Positions 20,001-30,656 of a stretch of 64,000 bases of DNA are shown here, piece by piece. The stretch is from Symsagittifera roscoffensis (Eukaryota; Xenacoelomorpha; Acoela; Convolutidae). The DNA is taken from contig NC_087062.1 of the NCBI RefSeq assembly GCF_963678635.1, positions 43,290,395-43,354,394 on the forward strand. Reading direction: 5' to 3'. The position numbers and the translations under genes are program-made. How positions within the stretch are numbered: position 1 is the stretch's first letter; each line of letters starts with the position of its first letter. The notes under the pieces were generated by a model, which searched no databases, was not told the DNA's origin, and saw only the letters and a program-made list of their open reading frames with translations.

Positions 20001-21482
20001 TGCTCGCCTCTTTCACGTAATCTTGATGCGACGTCCTCTTTCCTTCATACTCCGGGTAAAAGAACGTCAGGGGCATCGCTCTCTCTTTGCCTGTCAACAT
20101 CATGAATGGGCTGATTCCCGTCGTTGAGTGTTTAGTACTGTTGAAGGTTCCTGATGACGGATCTGTTTGTAGTTCCCTGTCGTGGTGTCTAATCTTTTCT
20201 TCTGCCAATATCATGCAGAGACTATCTTGATTGTCACTGCTCGCTTCCGAGTCCACATCCCGCATTTCACACTCCCCGGACAAATTCTGAGCTTTCCACC
20301 GACTTGAGTGGGAATTTCATCTTCCTAGGGTCTTTCACTTATACCCGTCATGCAGATCTTCTGATGGTCTATTTGCTGTCTCCTGCTCGCCTCTTTCACG
20401 TAAGCTTGAGGCGACGTCCTCTTTCCTTCATACTCCGGGTAAAAGAACGTCAGGGGCATCGCTCTCTCTTTGCCTGTCAACATCATGAATGGGCTGATTC
20501 CCGTCGTTGAGTGTTGAGTACTGTTGTATGCCCCTACGACTTGAGGCAGATACTTATCCCAGTCCGTCATGTATCTAGAGCAGTATACCCTCAGCATGTT
20601 CACCAACGTTCTATTCTGTCTCTCTACCAGTCCGTTGGTCTGAGGGTGGTAGGATGTTGAGTCTGCTTGAGCTATGTGTGACCTCTTCATTAATTCCTTA
20701 GTCAAGTCCCATCCAAGTTGAAGGTTCCTGATGACGGATCTGTTTGTAGTTCCCTGTCGTGGTGTCTAATCTTTTCTTCTGCCAATATCATGCAGAGACT
20801 ATCTTGATTGTCACTGCTCGCTTCCGAGTCCACATCCCGCATTTCACACTCCCCGGACAAATTCCGAGCTTTCCACCGAATTGAGTGGGAATTTCATCTT
20901 CCTAGGGTCTTTCACTTATACCCGTCATGCAGATCTTCTGATGGTCTATTTGCTGTCTCCTGCTCGCCTCTTTCACGTAAGCTTGAGGCGACGTCCTCTT
21001 TCCTTCATACTCCGGGTAAAAGAACGTCAGGGGCATCGCTCTCTCTTTGCCTGTCAACATCATGAATGGGCTGATTCCCGTCGTTGAGTGTTGAGTACTG
21101 TTGTATGCCCCTACGACTTGAGGCAGATACTTATCCCAGTCCGTCATGTATCTAGAGCAGTATACCCTCAGCATGTTCACCAACGTTCTATTCTGTCTCT
21201 CTACCAGTCCGTTGGTCTGAGGGTGGTAGGAAGTTGAGTGTGCTTGAGCTATGTGTGACCTCTTCATTAATTCCTTAGTCAAGTCCCATCCAAGTTGAAG
21301 GTTCCTGATGACGGATCTGTTTGTAGTTCCCTGTCGTGGTGTCTAATCTTTTCTTCTGCCAATATCATGCAGAGACTATCTTGATTGTCACTGCTCGCTT
21401 CCGAGTCCACATCCCGCATTTCACACTCCCCGGACAAATTCCGAGCTTTCCACCGACTTGAGTGGGAATTTCATCTTCCTAG
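16723..21482 (-). repeat. Tandem array of scrambled integrase pieces (383- and 577-bp units)
   Basis: The marker AGGTTCCTGATGACGG recurs at 17076, 17459, 17842, 18419, 18802, 19379, 19762, 20145, 20722 and 21299, and at its proper site 22121. Steps are 383, 383, 577, 383, 577, 383, 383, 577 and 577 bp. In element order each unit joins: the end of the zinc-finger region (KMKFPLKSVES), part of the upstream acidic linker (GECEMRDVDSEASS to DPSSGTF), an integrase C-terminal block (STQHSTTGISPF to VKEASRRQQ), and the start of the core (IDHQKICMT). The long unit has an extra 194 bp (KELMKRSH to VVGAY). All units share the same junctions, so one rearrangement was followed by tandem amplification. 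The frame stops within each unit, so no array protein is expected. Confidence 0.9.
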
Positions 21483-21515
21483 GGTCTTTCACTTGCAAAC
21501 ATGCCAGGCATGCAT

Positions 21516-22745
21516 TCACCCACCTCTCACAGGCTTCCTCAATCCTGGCCAATCGAACCTGTGAAGTATTCTTTGTTGCACTTTGTCTATCCCCTGGTGC
21601 CCCATTTGATCATGTGATCTGAACAGCACCTCTGTCTGATATAATTGTGGTAATATGATGAGCTTGTGCTTGTGTAGTATTTTGTCTTCTTCTTTTCTCT
21701 TGCATGCTACCACCCCATCAGCCGTGTGATAGAGTAACTCTTTCCTTTCTTTGTAGAACTGGCTCAGGATCTTGTAGCTGTCTTCCTCAAGTTCCCCTTT
21801 CTCTTTAGACCCCGTTCGGATCCATTTGGAGAGATTGCTTGTCATCTTGTCATTCTTCTGGGCTCTTACCAGGTCCGACAGCCTGTATCTCGCCTTGACA
21901 TGTTCCTTCAGCGCCATGATCTGCCCATTCATCTCCCCAGGGTTGTGGACGTCGTCATTCAGCTTCACGCATACTATCCTCCTTACTACCTTCATGTCGT
22001 CTTCCGGCACCAGATTTGTTCTCACATTAGAATTGCATGATAGCTCCCTGAATGGCTTTCTCGAAACTGCAATCCTTTCAAGTTCTTCACCACCTCGTAT
22101 CTCCTGCACATCCAAGTTGAAGGTTCCTGATGACGGATCTGTTTGTAGTTCCCTGTCGTGGTGTCTAATCTTTTCTTCTGCCAATATCATGCAGAGACTA
22201 TCTTGATTGTCACTGCTCGCTTTCGAGTCCACATCCCGCATTTCACACTCCCCGGACAAATTTTCTTCTTCAGTGTTTTCTTCTTCTGTGGACGTGGACC
22301 GCTCCCCGGACTCTTGACCTGGTCCCAGGTATTCAGCTTCTTCCTTGAATTCCACTCTCTTTCTCCTGACTCTAGTCTGTTCAAGTAATTCAGCTGGGAT
22401 CTTTTCAACCAGTGACTGCACCACTTCCTTCCCATCTAGGTTAGTCACCTTCGAGGTGTTTCTATCACTGGCTGTCCCGTTCTTCCGCAGTATTGTGACC
22501 TCAGGTTCCTCTCTACAGTTTTCTTGAATCACGGGCTTATCATCTGCTAGTCTCTCGAGTAACCCCTTTAAGTCTTCGTCTATTTGTGCTTCCCCCGTTT
22601 CTACTTGGTTGAGATCGTAACCTTTTGCTTTGAGCGTCTCCCTCACGATCTTTGACTTAAGCATTATTCCTATCGGCATCCCTCGGTTCTTTCTCAAGAT
22701 TGTTTTTTTCGTGGTTTCCTTTGGTAACTCGGGGTGATCTTCCAT
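21516..22745 (-). pseudogene. pol: Element A RNase H-integrase linker and integrase zinc finger
   Basis: 409 codons in the same frame as the RNase H part, from which a TAA near 22755 separates it. Most is a charged linker rich in E, K, S and R (residues ~20-300) with NLSGECEMRDVDS near 163-175, the source of the linker piece in the array. The last 110 residues hold the N-terminal integrase zinc finger: a pair of His in SHDQMGH, then ILHRFDWPGLRK. The cysteine pair (CLAC) is present in the next phase, so a one-base indel at about 21530 produced the stop at 21516. In this family the finger binds LTR ends and promotes multimerisation. Confidence 0.75.
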
Positions 22746-22757
22746 CGGTTTGCCTGA

Positions 22758-23612
22758 TTAGTCCAACCATCTCGTGAGAGGAAGACTGTCATACGTTTCC
22801 TTGTCCATGAAGGAGAAGCCATCTTTGATTTCAGATCTATCTGCCTCCCTCTGTTCTTGTCTCTCGTAGAACTCCGTCTTCTTGCTCAAGCTGTCAGCAT
22901 TTTGATGTTTGTCCCGTGTTCTGTGCTCAATTATCATATTGTATCCGTCCAGGCGAACTATCCACCTCCCAATGTAACTTTGGTCCATTGAGTACGTCTT
23001 CAGCCAGCTTAGTGCCCGGTTGTCAACTCGCAACTTGAATGGCTCACTGCCTAGGTATGCCCTATATTTCTCGACAAAGGTAACCACCGCGAACATTTCT
23101 GCTTTCGGTGCTCCATACTTCATTTCCGTGTCACTTAGGACTTTGCTCCCGTACGCCATTGGTCTCAAGACTGTCTTCCCGTTCCACTCTTGTTCTTGGT
23201 GGAGAATTCCAGATATCGCTACTACCGACGCGTCCGTATCCAGTACGTACATTCCCTTCTCTGTTGGCATCCCTAGTACTGGTGCCTCGCACAACTCTTT
23301 CTTTATTCTCTGGAATGACTCTTCTGCTGCGTTATTCCACATGAACTTCTTGCCCTTGTGTCTCATTAACTGTTGCATCGGATAAACTTTGTCTGCGTAG
23401 CCTTTGACGAATTCCCTATAGTAATTTGCAAAACCCAGAAAGCTCATCAATTGGTGTTCCGTTTTCGGCGATTTCCAAGTTAGAACTGCCTCTACCGCGT
23501 CTGGATCTGGTCTGATGCCGTGTTTGTCCACCATCCTGCCCAAGTATTTTATCGAGTCCTTGAGTATCTCACACTTTGATGTTTGCACTTCAGCCCCGAC
23601 CTCCTCATACAC
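22758..23612 (-). pseudogene. pol: Element A RT connection and RNase H
   Basis: The frame begins after an indel near 23600 that separates it from the YVDD part. SKCEILKDSIKYLGRMVDKHG is the end of the RT palm/thumb, FLGFANYYREFVKGYA the usual Ty3/gypsy RT-RH connection, and VLDTDASVVAISGIL, the E of PKAEMFAVV, the D of RVDNRALSWL and HQNADSLSK give the RNase H catalytic residues in order. RNase H degrades the RNA template during reverse transcription. Close match in order and spacing to element B (44963-45487). It ends at a TAA before the linker frame. Confidence 0.85.
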
Positions 23613-24220
23613 GCAAATACTTCGTCAAGTCTCTCAATGTGGTCCTCTAGTGTGGGTGTTGCTATTACCACGTCATCCACATAGCACATTACCAGATTGC
23701 CGTATTTCTTCGTCACGCCTATCAGCGCGTGTGCCATCAACCGCTGAAACGTGGCTGTGGCATTGCAAAGTCCAAACGGCATCCGTTTCTATTGAAACAG
23801 ACCCAACTCGCAGGCAAACCCTGTCTTGTCCCTGTCCTGCTTCCTCAGCGGTACCTGCCAAAAAGCCGAGCCTAAATCAAGAGTCGTTAAAATTTTTGCA
23901 TCACCTAACTTCGAGAGGCTCTCATCAATCCTAGGTATGGGAAAGGCATCCTTCACCGTGACGGAGTTCAGGTATCGAAAGTCACAACAAAACCTCAACT
24001 GGTCGCCTTTCTTTTTGGCCATCACTACTCCAAACGCCCAGGGTGATTTGGATGGTTCTATCATGTCATACTCTAGTAGCGTTTCAATCTCCTTTCTACA
24101 CGCATCCGATTTGTGTGGGGTCATGCGCCTCGCCCCCTCCCTGTGCGGTATTGCGTTTTCCTCAAGTTCTATTTCATGCTCAACAAAATTACAACACCCG
24201 ATGTCTGCCTTATGTCTTCA
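23549..24220 (-). pseudogene. pol: Element A reverse transcriptase palm
   Basis: After a TGA at 24218-24220 the gag-pol frame continues through MTPHKSDACRKEIE, QLRFCCDFRYLN, the strand-A Asp in TLDLGSAFWQVPL, then a TAG at 23789-23791, MPFGLCNATATFQRLM and the active-site YVDDVVI. All standard RT blocks of the Ty3/gypsy type are present. The TAG stands where a Trp is found in B (QWKRMPFG). At about 23600 the frame shifts. With TGA, TAG and frameshift the RT cannot be made from this copy. Confidence 0.85.
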
Positions 24221-27200
24221 AAAAACTTCCTCGTTCCGCTCTAGTACGTCCTTGATGGCTTCGAGCTGTTCATCTGTCAGTTTGCCCCTCAAATGTGCAA
24301 TCTCCGGCAGAACCGGTTTATCAGTTTGCATTTCATCTAGTGTGGGCCGCTCTGGAAAGTTCGAACAGCTCGACAGCCCATCGTCCGTCTCTGACTTAAG
24401 TGATTTAACAAGACCTGAAGAATCTTTTATTTTCTGCAATCGTCTCAAGATACAAATTTTGTCCCTATGATTGGGACAATCACCAACTTCATTTTGTTTT
24501 GAGTTCTCAGTTGTTTCATATCGGGTTTTAACCGGTAAAGCATATCCCAGTTTCTTCCCTCTCTGTATCGTGATCGGTATATCAAGAGTATTCAACAAGA
24601 CACTGACGCAGAGGCCGCTCTTCGTTATCGAGAAGGATCTTCCTAAAACAGCAGCACTTTGACTATTAGGATTCGGAACTATACACACTTGCTTGTTGTC
24701 ACTTAGTTCATTGTAATTTTTCATCCTCAAGCCTACGATTGCCGCTTCATTCGCCTTTAGCCTCACCCTCCTACTCAAGAATACCGGTGCTTTGGTTTCA
24801 TTTGCCATTATTAAATTTACCGGTTTGATTGCGTACCTCCTATCCGGGTTCCGTATCCTGAACATTGCGTTATTTAGATCAATCGCTACATCGAAATTCC
24901 TGATGAAGTCTCTGCCCAAAATGAATTGGTCAGATTCATCTAGGTTTTCTACCACGAGAAAGCTCATCCACAGGTTACGTTCCCCCAAATTGAGGGCTAT
25001 TATCGGCGTCCTGCCCAGCACCCGAAGGGCCCCTTTGTTTGCAGCTGACAGCCGTATTCTCGAGTCTATCAAATCAACTTTGTTAAAGCCCATTCGTTCC
25101 CAAGTTTCGATTGGTATGACGCTCAAGACTGCTCCCGTATCAAGTAACCCACGTAACTGAGTCTTTTTGCCACTTATGTCTAGCACGTGCCCTGTCACAT
25201 CTGCCTCCGTCCCGATGTGCATCGCATCTTCTTCAAGCATGGCGCAGTGTCCAATCGATCTCACTTTCATCTCTTCTTTCCCTACGTAGATTTGCCCAAT
25301 TAGGTCTTCGTCACATGTTATCATTGTCTTGGTATAGATGTTGATTCCATCTATATTTAGCATCACCTCGTGTGGACCATAAGCTTTAGTATACCTGTTA
25401 TCAACACGTACCGACTTGCTGCCCCTTCTCGTGAGTAGTGCTCTCAACGCTCTAGAAGTCGTTTGTGGGCTTATACAACTCAAGTAATCTGCGTACACGT
25501 CAATGTGCATTATTGTCTGGTCGCTCGGTTCGCTCAAGTTTCTGGTTATCTCGTGGCCGCCCACTGTGATTATCGACATTATTCTAGCCCCGATTTTCGA
25601 TATGCCGAATGGCTTTCCCGTCATCATTTTTACAGTGTTACAAATCCCGGTCTTTGTCGAGCCCGGTACAGCCTCTGGTGTTGGCTTTGATCCAGTTAAT
25701 GCTTCGTTGAAATTCTGTCTTTCGATCTCCTGCTTTAGTCGTTGCTCTATTTCTTTCGCAGCCAGATCCTGTTTCACTTTGGTAATTGCTTCCGTCGGCA
25801 CTTTCTCATAATTTATCTCTAGAGAGTTCGCGGCTGCGGATTCTATCGCACCATTAACATGTGTTACAGCTTTCAGTGTTTTCGTCGGCAATTCCGTGCT
25901 TGGTGCTCCTAAGTTCCTAGATTCAAACTCGTTTTGTCTATTCCGCTGATTCTGCACCGCCGCAAATGCCAACTTATGTTTGGTGTGACTCTGGTCCTTG
26001 ACCGCTTCCCAGAACAAGGGACAATCCATTCTGAAGTGCCCTTCTTGGTCACAGAAGAAGCATCTCGCGCCTATCTTGATGATTAAGCCACTATAGTACT
26101 CGTGTTCCTCCATCTGGCTCATGTCCTCCTCATCCGGTGCGTATCCTAGACTCTTCATGCCTTGTTTGTATGTTGTGCAGTCAGCCACGTGGTGATCCGC
26201 CGACCCGCAGTTCGCGCATGATCTGCGCTTGTCCATGTCATCTCTAGGCTTGTACCATGACGACCACTGAGGTTGGCTTCCCCCTTGCGTGTTCCTGTTT
26301 TCTGAATATGAGCATTTCTTGGGCTTCATCAGCATGTATTCCCTTGATTTCTGTCTCATTTCTTCTGGGGTCGGTGCGCTGTCTTTCGACAATGTGTAGT
26401 ATGTTGCTAACATTGTTCTTAAGTCATCACTTTTTACCCCATCAATGAACTTCGAGGCAATGCTAAAGTTTCTTCTGTTTGTCGACTCCTCTGGGTCACT
26501 CCTTCTTCTCAAGCTCTCAAGGTCATCTAGGAACCGATCAATTGACTCATCGTCCTTCTGCCTTCTCTTTTCAAATCGCATCATCGCTTGGTGACCCTTC
26601 ATGCCTGACCCGAATCGATTCAGCAATATTTCGAAGATTTTGTCCGCGGTATCGCGTTCTTCTTCTTTCTTTGCAACCACGCATTTTAATGCCGTGCCTT
26701 CCAAGTTGCTGAGTATGGCTGTGCATGCTTGTCTTTCATCATTTAAGTTATCTTGCTCTAGGTGTAATCTCATCACTTCCACCCAAGTGTCAATGCATCC
26801 ATCGGAGTCGTCTTTGAATTCTTTTGGCTTCTTGAAAGTTTTTCTTGATTTTCCGTCTCTCCTCTCGCTCGAGTCAGTGTTCCTCGTGGCGAAGGCCTCT
26901 AGAGTCCTGTTCATCATCTCCCAAGTGCTTGCCCACGTCATGGTATCCGGACTTGCGTTGCTGTTAGCTGTTGAGTCCCCCGGACCACTCATTGTGTTTA
27001 ATGTTCCATTTTTCATGATTGTTTTAGCGGCCGTTGGTGCTATGCCTACCGCATCCCGGGTTAAAGGCAACGGTGTCGATTGCTGTTTGTTCCTTTGTGG
27101 TTCCACAAAGTCAACTCTGGTGTTTTGCGTGCGATCCGCTGCCGGTCTTTCTTGTGAGGTAGAATTTCTTAAGATTGCATCCAATTTCGCCTGTATTGCA

Positions 27201-27301
27201 CACGAACTTTCGGCCTGATTCCTGTTCATTGTGTCCATTCTCTTTTCCAGGCTACCTAATTGGCTGTTAACATCATCATATCCGTTTTTCAACTGTTGCA
27301 T
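24218..27301 (-). CDS. gag: Element A Gag and aspartic protease
   Basis: 1027 codons. Residues ~1-60 are a helical, probably coiled-coil start; ~165-300 look like a retrotransposon capsid (DTWVEVMRLHLEQDN, ILSNLEGTALKCV, FEILLNRFGSG, DESIDRFLDDLESLRRR). Two CCHC zinc knuckles lie at C362-C375 and C414-C427, unusually far apart (~39 residues). A helical spacer follows, then the retropepsin: L-L-D-T-G-A at 719-724 with catalytic D721 and the late FILGRDF near 793-799. Residues ~800-1027 lead to RT. The stop is TGA in the same frame as RT, so gag, protease and RT were one frame. ATG at 27301 lies just after an A tract that separates it from the upstream ORF. Knuckles bind the RNA genome; the protease matures the polyprotein. 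Confidence 0.85.
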   Translation of the reverse strand: MQQLKNGYDDVNSQLGSLEKRMDTMNRNQAESSCAIQAKLDAILRNSTSQERPAADRTQNTRVDFVEPQRNKQQSTPLPLTRDAVGIAPTAAKTIMKNGTLNTMSGPGDSTANSNASPDTMTWASTWEMMNRTLEAFATRNTDSSERRDGKSRKTFKKPKEFKDDSDGCIDTWVEVMRLHLEQDNLNDERQACTAILSNLEGTALKCVVAKKEEERDTADKIFEILLNRFGSGMKGHQAMMRFEKRRQKDDESIDRFLDDLESLRRRSDPEESTNRRNFSIASKFIDGVKSDDLRTMLATYYTLSKDSAPTPEEMRQKSREYMLMKPKKCSYSENRNTQGGSQPQWSSWYKPRDDMDKRRSCANCGSADHHVADCTTYKQGMKSLGYAPDEEDMSQMEEHEYYSGLIIKIGARCFFCDQEGHFRMDCPLFWEAVKDQSHTKHKLAFAAVQNQRNRQNEFESRNLGAPSTELPTKTLKAVTHVNGAIESAAANSLEINYEKVPTEAITKVKQDLAAKEIEQRLKQEIERQNFNEALTGSKPTPEAVPGSTKTGICNTVKMMTGKPFGISKIGARIMSIITVGGHEITRNLSEPSDQTIMHIDVYADYLSCISPQTTSRALRALLTRRGSKSVRVDNRYTKAYGPHEVMLNIDGINIYTKTMITCDEDLIGQIYVGKEEMKVRSIGHCAMLEEDAMHIGTEADVTGHVLDISGKKTQLRGLLDTGAVLSVIPIETWERMGFNKVDLIDSRIRLSAANKGALRVLGRTPIIALNLGERNLWMSFLVVENLDESDQFILGRDFIRNFDVAIDLNNAMFRIRNPDRRYAIKPVNLIMANETKAPVFLSRRVRLKANEAAIVGLRMKNYNELSDNKQVCIVPNPNSQSAAVLGRSFSITKSGLCVSVLLNTLDIPITIQRGKKLGYALPVKTRYETTENSKQNEVGDCPNHRDKICILRRLQKIKDSSGLVKSLKSETDDGLSSCSNFPERPTLDEMQTDKPVLPEIAHLRGKLTDEQLEAIKDVLERNEEVF

Positions 27302-28113
27302 ATCTTTTTTTTTTTGATGCTCTTATCTCGTTCTTCATTGGTGGCATCTACCTTGTCCGACATCTGCTGGAGTCTCTCGTCTGTCGCCTTAGCCAGGTTA
27401 AAATAACTATCCAGATACTCGTGTTTGTTGTATTTCAACTCTTTCCTTATTAAGTCTCTATCTTCCTCACTGTACTTTAGTTTTTTGTCGATCTGATTTA
27501 GTTTTGTCATCAGGTCGCCAAGCTCAAGAGTAGCTGTTTCATGATCAGCCGTTGTCTTGTTTTCGGCTGTCGCTTCTGTTCTGGCTTGTTCTTCCTTTAG
27601 GTCGGCTTCTGTCGCCTTCGTGCTCACTGTCCCAAATGTTCGTGCTCTTTGAGTTTTTGATTCTTCGGCCGTGTTGTCTCTCGATTTCATTCCGACCATC
27701 ATCGCCAACTTTTCTGTAAAAGATGTCTTCTTCACTTGGGAGTCGTCTTTCACCGTTTCTCGGGTATTGCCTGTTGTGTCTTCCAACGCGTCTATCGGCG
27801 AAAACTCCACGGTTTTTGGATTTTGATCTTCCATATGGGGCATCGGTGTGGATTCCGTTGTCTTCTTCTCCACTTCATCTACGCTCTGGTCTGGTGTCTC
27901 TAGATCGATTTCAATTGTGGGCTCCGCCTGTTTGTCTTTAGCACCTTCTCTCGTCTCGTTCTCAGTACTACTCCTCGTGCTGACCATACTAACTGAAAAG
28001 TTATCTTTTGTCTTCTTTTGGCCCATTGATGTCGTTCCGCGCAGCGACGAGTTATATTTCGTGTTTGATCCAGTTGACCTTTTTTCGAGCACCGGTACCC
28101 TACTCCGTCTCAT
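27289..28113 (-). CDS. Element A N-terminal ORF, coiled coil
   Basis: 274 codons, rich in K, E, T and S, without a known domain. Residues ~195-268 (ATLELGDLMTKLNQIDKKLK and onward) are predicted coiled coil from the heptad pattern. It ends a few codons past an 11-A tract on the minus strand (27305-27315 as T on plus). One more A would put it in frame with the Gag start, whose residues continue the coiled coil (MQQLKNGYDDVNSQLGSLEK). It is therefore probably the N-terminus of one Gag protein, separated by slippage at the A tract, either as mutation or as programmed frameshift. Confidence 0.6.
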   Translation of the reverse strand: MRRSRVPVLEKRSTGSNTKYNSSLRGTTSMGQKKTKDNFSVSMVSTRSSTENETREGAKDKQAEPTIEIDLETPDQSVDEVEKKTTESTPMPHMEDQNPKTVEFSPIDALEDTTGNTRETVKDDSQVKKTSFTEKLAMMVGMKSRDNTAEESKTQRARTFGTVSTKATEADLKEEQARTEATAENKTTADHETATLELGDLMTKLNQIDKKLKYSEEDRDLIRKELKYNKHEYLDSYFNLAKATDERLQQMSDKVDATNEERDKSIKKKKICNS

Positions 28114-28450
28114 TATTTCTATTTACAATTGCTCCTATTTACAATATTACTATATACACAATTCTATTCTAAGAATAAAATCTTTTGTGGAAAAATTATT
28201 AAAAGGAAATATACAACGTGATAAAAACGATGTTCCCAGTTCTCTTTCAAAACCTTTCGAGAAACTTTCTTTATTTGTGGTCACAACCGTACCGGGTTCC
28301 GACTAGTCTTGTTCTGTTTTAATTCTGTCTTAAAATACTTATTGTAATTTTACTCCAATTTTTATACCGTCCCAAGACTTCCAGTTACCTCCCTACTCTT
28401 TTTTGTACCGTCCCAGGCTTCTCAAGAATGTTCGGTACTGTCCCAGTACT
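28114..28450 (-). other. Element A leader between gag and minisatellite
   Basis: AT-rich untranslated leader. No gene is supported. The next 2.2 kb to the 5' LTR (30656) is also leader and contains the minisatellite, a poly-T tract at 29336-29356 and a 70-bp tandem repeat. Confidence 0.4.
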
Positions 28451-29195
28451 TTTTGTCAGTGTCCCAAGACCCCTGTCCCGAGAGTACTATCCCAGGACCA
28501 CTGTCCCAAGACTGTCCCAAGACTACTGTCCCAAGACTAGTGTCCCAAGACTACTGTCCCAAGACTAGTGTCCCCAGGCTAGTGTCCCAAGACTACTGTC
28601 CCAAGACTACTGTCCCAAGGCTACTGTCCCAAGACTACTGTCCCAAGACTACTGTCCCAAGACTACTGTCCCAAGGCTACTGTCCCAAGGCTAGTGTCCC
28701 AAGACTACTGTCCCAAGACTAGTGTCCCAAGGCTACTATCCCAAGACCAGTGTCCGAAGGCTACTGTCCCAAGACTACTGTCCCAAGGCTACTGTCCCAA
28801 GACCACTGTCCCAAGACCACTGTCCCAGGACCACTGTCCCAAGACCACTGTCCCAAGACCACTGTCCCAAGACCACTGTCCCAGGACCACTGTCCCAAGG
28901 CCACTGTCCCAAGACCACTGTCCCAAGACCACTGTCCCAAGACTAGTGTCCCAAGACCACTGTCCCAAGACCACTATCCCAAGACCACTATCCCAAGACT
29001 GTGCCGTCCCAGGACTGTACTGTCTCAAGACTGTACTATCCCAAGACTGTACCAAGACTGCTCTGGTCCAAGACTATCCCAGGACTGCACTGTCCCAAGA
29101 CTGTCCCCAGACTGCACTGTCCCAAAACTTCTTTGGCACTGTCCCAAGACCTCTCTGGTACTGTCCCAAGACTTCTTTGGCACTGTCCCAAGACA
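28450..29195. repeat. 14-bp minisatellite, ACTGTCCCAAGACC-type, ~50 units
   Basis: Units of 14 bp such as ACTGTCCCAAGACC, ACTGTCCCAAGACT and AGTGTCCCAAGGCT follow each other for about 740 bp; the last ~200 bp is more irregular. Open frames in several phases arise only because the unit rarely contains a stop; they encode repeats of SQDHCPKTTVPRP type and are not treated as genes. Confidence 0.9.
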
Positions 29196-30000
29196 GTTAA
29201 CAAGTGTTTGAGCGGTGGGACCTCCTTCTTCTTCGTTGTAGGGACTTCTTGATTCACTGTACCTTGTACCACCACTCAAGCTCTAGTAAAAATTTTCCCA
29301 AAAACCCTCGCTTGATGGCCAAATGCTGACCCCCCCTTTTTTTTTTTTTTTTTTTAGTTACCTCTTTTTCACTGTTCCAAGCAACTCGCCAAAATGCAAC
29401 AAAAAATCTAAACAAGTAAAAATAATAAAAACAGAGAGATGAACCCACCTAAAATTCAAAGGTGACAAATGTCTACCTTCTATCGAAAAAATGTCTGGTA
29501 CCTAATTGCCACGCGTTTTCCTCCCCCCAACTAATGATCTTATCGGATCTCACAAAAATTTTCTATGTCCGTTCCCCCTACCAATCCGACCAGGGTACCT
29601 GCCTTAACTCGAGTTTAAATTTGGATATCCACCTATTATTACCAACGCGTGTTAATGACTAATGTAACTAAATCAACGATGTCGATTAATTAGTTACTCT
29701 AATTTCCCCCCTTTTTACAATTTGCAACCGCCAACCTCTAACCTAACCAGCCCCCTTCTAAACTCCCACCTTTTTAGCCCCCCTTCTTAAGCCTAAAATT
29801 AACTTAAGCGCCGGGTGCTAAACCTCTCAAGAGAAAACCGTAGACCTGTCTTCAGGCCTGCTCAAGTAAAAATGTTCCTCAAAACCGGGGGATTTCGCTT
29901 ATCCAATTTTACACTTATCTCCTATAATGTAATGTGGATTTTAACGATACCCGTTCTGCCCAACTTGAGAACTCGTGAACTGCCAAATCCTTCTTGGCTA

Positions 30001-30195
30001 CTTTCCCACTCGACTGGTCACCTCTTCCAGTCCAGTCTCCTATTGGTTTAGCTCAAGTGCTCCTGAACCACTTTCCCACTCGGCTGGTCACCTCATCCAG
30101 TCAAGTCTCCTATTGGTTCAGCTCAAGTGCTCCTGAACCACTTTCCCACTCGGCTGGTCACCTCTTCCAGTCAAGTCTCCTTGTTGTCCAGCTAA
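30001..30195. repeat. 70-bp tandem repeat, 2.8 copies
   Basis: CTTTCCCACTCGRCTGGTCA begins units at 30001, 30071 and 30141, each followed by CAGTCAAGTCTCCTATTGGT and CTCAAGTGCTCCTGAACCA or a variant. It lies in the element A leader. Confidence 0.85.
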
Positions 30196-30630
30196 GTTCC
30201 AAGCTATCTGAAAACCCTTGACAACGTCCCACACTCGGGCACTTTATTGAGGTTACTGGGTTAAATTGCTAGGTTGATCGAAACGATCGAACTTGTAAAA
30301 CAGTATGGGTATACTATTTAATTAATATAAAGGTTTGATCCAACTAATCTGGTGTCAAAGTCACTGTCTTTTTTCGTTTTATGGTTTTTGTTTCGCTTTT
30401 TGTCTTTTTGCTCGTGTTTTTGTCCCCCTAGTTGACCCCTTTTACTCGGTTAGCTAAGCCTCGTTCGGAGAGCGTACCATGAAGTTTTCTCGAGTTTTCT
30501 TAAAAAGCTATCACGGTACAACCGGAAGGTTTGCACGTTCCTGCCGAACCGTACCACCGGTACTCTAGAATGGGCATGCAGCCCGAAGCTGTCTCAAGTG
30601 GGTTCGACTCCGTAGTCTTGATGTCGTAAA

Positions 30631-30645
30631 CACCCAGGAGCGCCA
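30631..30645 (-). promoter_or_regulatory. Candidate tRNA primer-binding site of element A
   Basis: Eleven bases inside the 5' LTR end the minus strand reads TGGCGCTCCTGGGTG. It starts with TGG as expected for pairing with a tRNA CCA end. The tRNA cannot be identified and the 11-base offset is longer than usual, so this is tentative. Confidence 0.25.
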
Positions 30646-30656
30646 TAAAAACACTA

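Larger units (their letters stand above)
29200..30656 (-). other. Element A 5' leader, non-coding
   Basis: No supported coding sequence. It contains T tract 29336-29356, the 70-bp tandem repeat at 30001-30195 and, next to the LTR, a possible primer-binding site. Frames in this stretch are short and without domains. Confidence 0.45.

Noticed and set aside
16700..21500. A CRISPR-like regular array
   Set aside because: Units are 383 or 577 bp of integrase-derived coding sequence without short repeats and unique spacers; the genome is eukaryotic.
28453..29279. Several long frames on both strands encoding SQDHCPKTTVPRP-like or WDSGLGTVVLGQ-like repeats
   Set aside because: They are translations of the 14-bp minisatellite, open in several phases simply because the unit seldom contains stops.
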